A stretch of 6,966 nt of DNA from an uncultured Clostridia bacterium (GTDB taxonomy: Bacteria > Bacillota > Clostridia > Oscillospirales > Ruminococcaceae). The notes under the pieces are model-generated. The model saw only the letters and a list, made by a program, of their open reading frames with translations. It was not told where the DNA came from and made no database searches. The stretch is from positions 1-6,966 of the forward strand of contig CAMYUO010000095.1 in NCBI GenBank assembly GCA_947302065.1, given 5' to 3'. The stretch's first letter is position 1. Every line of letters begins with the position of its first letter. Of this stretch, positions 5,965 through 6,966 are shown in pieces. The translations under genes were made by a program, and so were the position numbers.

Positions 5965-5981
5965 TGTGTCACGGTGGCACA
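5965..5981. repeat. Imperfect palindrome TGTGTCACGGTGGCACA
   Basis: The 17-base dyad has arms GTGNCAC on each side of a single central base, in the 97-base gap between the RHH gene and the XRE-type gene. It is not followed by a T-run on either strand, so it is not a standard terminator. It may be an operator for the downstream XRE-type gene or an RNA hairpin. Confidence 0.4.
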
Positions 5982-5991
5982 GTCTGTTGAG

Positions 5992-6372
5992 TCAATAATG
6001 ATACCCTGACCCCTTCATCAGTTTTTCCGTTTTCAATTTAAGCATTTTCTGATGATGAATGTTCTTGCTCTCTTGCAGCCACTCACTCGGCTGCGTTTCG
6101 GCGGGTGCAAACTCTTTGGTATCAAACTTGAGCGCCACGCAAAGAGAATTAAGTATATTCAGCAAATGCTCATTCTGTTCTTGCAGTTTATTAAGCTGCT
6201 TGCGCATTACTTCAATCTCTTCGGTCTCGGTGTTCCTGCCGCCTTCTGCATAGAACTTGACCGCCTGTTCCACGACATTACTCTTTGTCGTGTCCATTTC
6301 TCTGGCGAGGTCGGTAATCAAAAGGTCGGTACTCGGTGTAAGCCGCGTTGTAAACTTAATCTTGTTGTTCAT
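5992..6372 (-). CDS. Ribbon-helix-helix (Arc/CopG-type) protein with C-terminal coiled coil
   Basis: This 126-residue protein starts MNNKIKFTTRLTPSTDLLIT and continues DLAREMDTTKSNVVEQAVKFY, the strand-helix-helix pattern of RHH DNA-binding proteins (about 4-44). Its beta strand (KIKFTTRL) would dimerise and contact DNA. Residues about 50-75 form a leucine-rich coiled coil (EEIEVMRKQLNKLQEQNEHL), followed by a charged tail. RHH proteins on mobile elements act as operon repressors, partition factors or relaxosome accessory proteins; I cannot choose among these. The start at 6372 has AAAGGAG 10 bases upstream and begins exactly at the RHH fold. The frame is open for 86 further codons upstream, but these translate the dyad-repeat region and lack a ribosome binding site. 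The dyads at 6518-6622 are its likely binding sites, by inference. It is followed after 97 bases by the XRE-type gene. Confidence 0.8.
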   Translation of the reverse strand: MNNKIKFTTRLTPSTDLLITDLAREMDTTKSNVVEQAVKFYAEGGRNTETEEIEVMRKQLNKLQEQNEHLLNILNSLCVALKFDTKEFAPAETQPSEWLQESKNIHHQKMLKLKTEKLMKGSGYHY

Positions 6373-6382
6373 ATTTTGTTCA
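6365..6382. repeat. 18-bp direct repeat, copy 1, over the RHH start codon
   Basis: The plus strand reads TTGTTCATATTTTGTTCA. Copy 2 at 6623-6640 matches at 16 of 18 positions, exactly 258 bases away. Each copy contains GTTCA twice with an 11-base period. This copy covers the ATG, so a bound protein could block translation or transcription of the RHH gene. Confidence 0.5.
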
Positions 6383-6439
6383 CTCCTTTGCACTTTGTAA
6401 GGGTATGAGACTCGGTGAATTTCTAAAGAGCATAAAGCA

Positions 6440-6448
6440 TTTTCCACA
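6440..6448 (+). promoter_or_regulatory. Possible DnaA box
   Basis: TTTTCCACA fits the relaxed DnaA consensus TTWTNCACA. It lies within the repeat-rich stretch 6373-6660. A single 9-base match can arise by chance, so this supports an origin only together with the dyads. Confidence 0.25.
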
Positions 6449-6459
6449 CACTTTTGTAG

Positions 6460-6491
6460 AAGCTCGGAAAATCCGAGCTTTTCTTTCCGAG
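6460..6491. other. Two mutually exclusive hairpins in the RHH leader
   Basis: AAGCTCGGA (6460-6468) pairs perfectly with TCCGAGCTT (6472-6480) around AAA. The inner CTCGGAAA (6463-6470) can instead pair with TTTCCGAG (6484-6491). The first hairpin is followed on the plus strand by TTCTTTCC, giving a weak terminator there. On the minus strand it would lie in the RHH leader. The flanking 10-mer CACACTTTTG occurs at 6447-6456 and 6499-6508. Confidence 0.45.
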
Positions 6492-6517
6492 GAAACTCCA
6501 CACTTTTGCGTTTGTGC

Positions 6518-6622
6518 CGTACAAATGACGTGCGCTTGCTGTACATTTGCCATAATTTCGACTTGAAAATTCTTTGCGTGTCGTACAGTTGCCGTACGCC
6601 TTGCCGTACGATTGACATACGC
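6518..6622. repeat. Four phased dyad sites (iteron-like array)
   Basis: Plus-strand copies: CGTACAAATGACGTGCGC (6518-6535), TGTACATTTGCCATAATT (6540-6557, degenerate), CGTACAGTTGCCGTACGC (6582-6599) and CGTACGATTGACATACGC (6605-6622). The shared form is CGTAC-N7-GTACG, an inverted repeat. Copies begin 22, 42 and 23 bases apart, near whole helical turns, so bound proteins would face the same side. The array lies 146 bases upstream of the RHH start and fits an operator cluster, replication iterons or relaxosome sites. Confidence 0.75.
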
Positions 6623-6640
6623 TCGTTCACATTTTGTTCA
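6623..6640. repeat. 18-bp direct repeat, copy 2, at the outer edge of the dyad array
   Basis: The plus strand reads TCGTTCACATTTTGTTCA and abuts the last dyad (ending 6622). It mirrors copy 1 at 6365-6382. On the minus strand it even holds a GTG at the position equivalent to the RHH ATG, but no ribosome binding site. Confidence 0.5.
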
Positions 6641-6739
6641 TCAAATTTTCTTGTGTACTAACTGATATATAAGGCAAGGAAGAATTGTATTCCCACGCAC
6701 ACAAAAATGTGTGATTACCCTGCTGTGGTAGTAATCAAA

Positions 6740-6966
6740 TTACCATTCAGCTGATATTTGCTCTATAATTTCGAGGAGTTCATTTCTTGCTTCAGCAGTT
6801 TCTTTAAAATCAGCCATTGATACTATATAACTAAGGCAACGATAGGTTATTGGATACCTGGACAAAAATATCCAGTTATCGATTATGACCTCTAAATAGT
6901 ATTTAAGACACATCTCTTTGGGATTCTCGCATGTAATATTGTAAAGTGTTCTTGCCCATTGAGCCT
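6740..6966 (-). CDS. 3' end of an unrecognised gene (runs off right edge)
   Basis: One minus-strand frame is open from the right edge to a TAA at 6740-6742, giving 74 residues that start AQWARTLYNITCENPKEMCL and end LEIIEQISAEW. The sequence looks protein-like: it is mostly helical, with an aromatic-rich middle (NWIFLSRYPITYRCLSYIVS) and an amphipathic acidic last helix. I do not recognise a family. An internal ATG would give only 57 residues. It is encoded upstream of the RHH gene on the same strand, with about 367 bases of repeat-rich non-coding DNA between them. Its start, domain content and function cannot be judged from this window. Confidence 0.55.
   Translation of the reverse strand, partial: AQWARTLYNITCENPKEMCLKYYLEVIIDNWIFLSRYPITYRCLSYIVSMADFKETAEARNELLEIIEQISAEW

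Larger units (their letters stand above)
4423..6966. mobile_element. Left end of an integrative element (ICE, IME or prophage), continuing past the right edge
   Basis: The element starts at the tRNA-derived core and carries, in order from that end, a tyrosine recombinase, an XRE-type regulator, an RHH protein and an unrecognised partial gene. It must extend rightwards, because no tRNA body exists to the right of the core in this window, so the restored tRNA should be at the other end. Gene content resembles integration and control modules of Firmicutes elements. No relaxase, coupling protein or phage structural gene is visible, so the element type is undetermined. Composition is more AT-rich than the left region. 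Confidence 0.75.

Noticed and set aside
6518..6622. CRISPR array
   Set aside because: The repeats are 18 bases, palindromic and degenerate, with spacers of about 4-24 bases. There is no cas gene, and the spacing is helical rather than CRISPR-like.
6373..6630. 86-codon N-terminal extension of the RHH gene starting at a GTG
   Set aside because: It has no ribosome binding site, its residues are translations of the dyad repeats (VRQGVRQ and similar), and the RHH fold with a good site begins at 6372.
6698..6736. Possible terminator for the partial right-edge gene (GATTAC/GTAATC and CACACA/TGTGTG stems)
   Set aside because: Both stems are only 6 bp and the T-tract is not directly after the GATTAC/GTAATC stem. 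Too weak to call.

Overview
The window looks like part of a chromosome from a low-to-moderate-GC Firmicute, most likely a gut clostridium of the Ruminococcaceae/Oscillospirales type. This is inference. It rests on Gram-positive-style Shine-Dalgarno sequences, a MacA/MacB-like exporter whose ATPase is not fused to the permease, and Gly/Ser/Met-rich tracts and intergenic repeats of a kind I associate with that group. All genes I accept are on the minus strand, so transcription runs right to left. Two regions of different character meet near position 4423.

Left region (1 to about 4422, chromosomal backbone). A three-gene unit reads leftwards from a putative promoter at about 4054-4100. It encodes a large membrane-anchored HlyD/MacA-type adaptor (637 aa), a second adaptor (503 aa) and the start of a MacB/FtsX-type ABC permease that runs off the left edge. 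Adaptor 2 and the permease are separated by one base. All three proteins carry Gly/Ser/Met/Pro-rich low-complexity inserts at different places in their folds. The first adaptor stops at a TGA (2110-2112), but its frame stays open for 25 more sense codons and ends one base before the start of adaptor 2. This suggests a recent nonsense change, a sequence error or readthrough. Upstream, 4033-4422 has no credible gene. It holds direct repeats at the promoter, a minus-strand terminator (4149-4184), five tandem heptamers (4204-4238), a long-range stem (4256-4336) and a second minus-strand terminator (4381-4420).

Right region (about 4423 to beyond 6966, integrated element). Positions 4423-4445 read, on the minus strand, as the T-loop to acceptor 3' end of a tRNA, best matching tRNA-Gln, with no tRNA body beside it. 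A tyrosine recombinase gene lies just inside it. This is the usual layout of an integrative element (ICE, IME or prophage) inserted in a tRNA 3' end. The intact tRNA should lie at the far end, outside the window to the right. Further right are a small XRE-type helix-turn-helix gene with a TTG start and a very strong ribosome binding site, a ribbon-helix-helix (RHH) plus coiled-coil protein, and the 3' end of an unrecognised gene. The element is visibly more AT-rich than the exporter genes.

The element's non-coding DNA is rich in signals. A near-consensus promoter for the integrase sits inside a 19-bp-arm inverted repeat carrying two opposed TGATATAAT boxes. Upstream of the RHH gene, 6373-6739 holds four dyad sites of the form CGTAC-N7-GTACG at roughly 21-bp phasing, a possible DnaA box, two mutually exclusive hairpins and an 18-bp direct repeat at each flank. 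It could be an operator cluster, an origin or part of a transfer origin.
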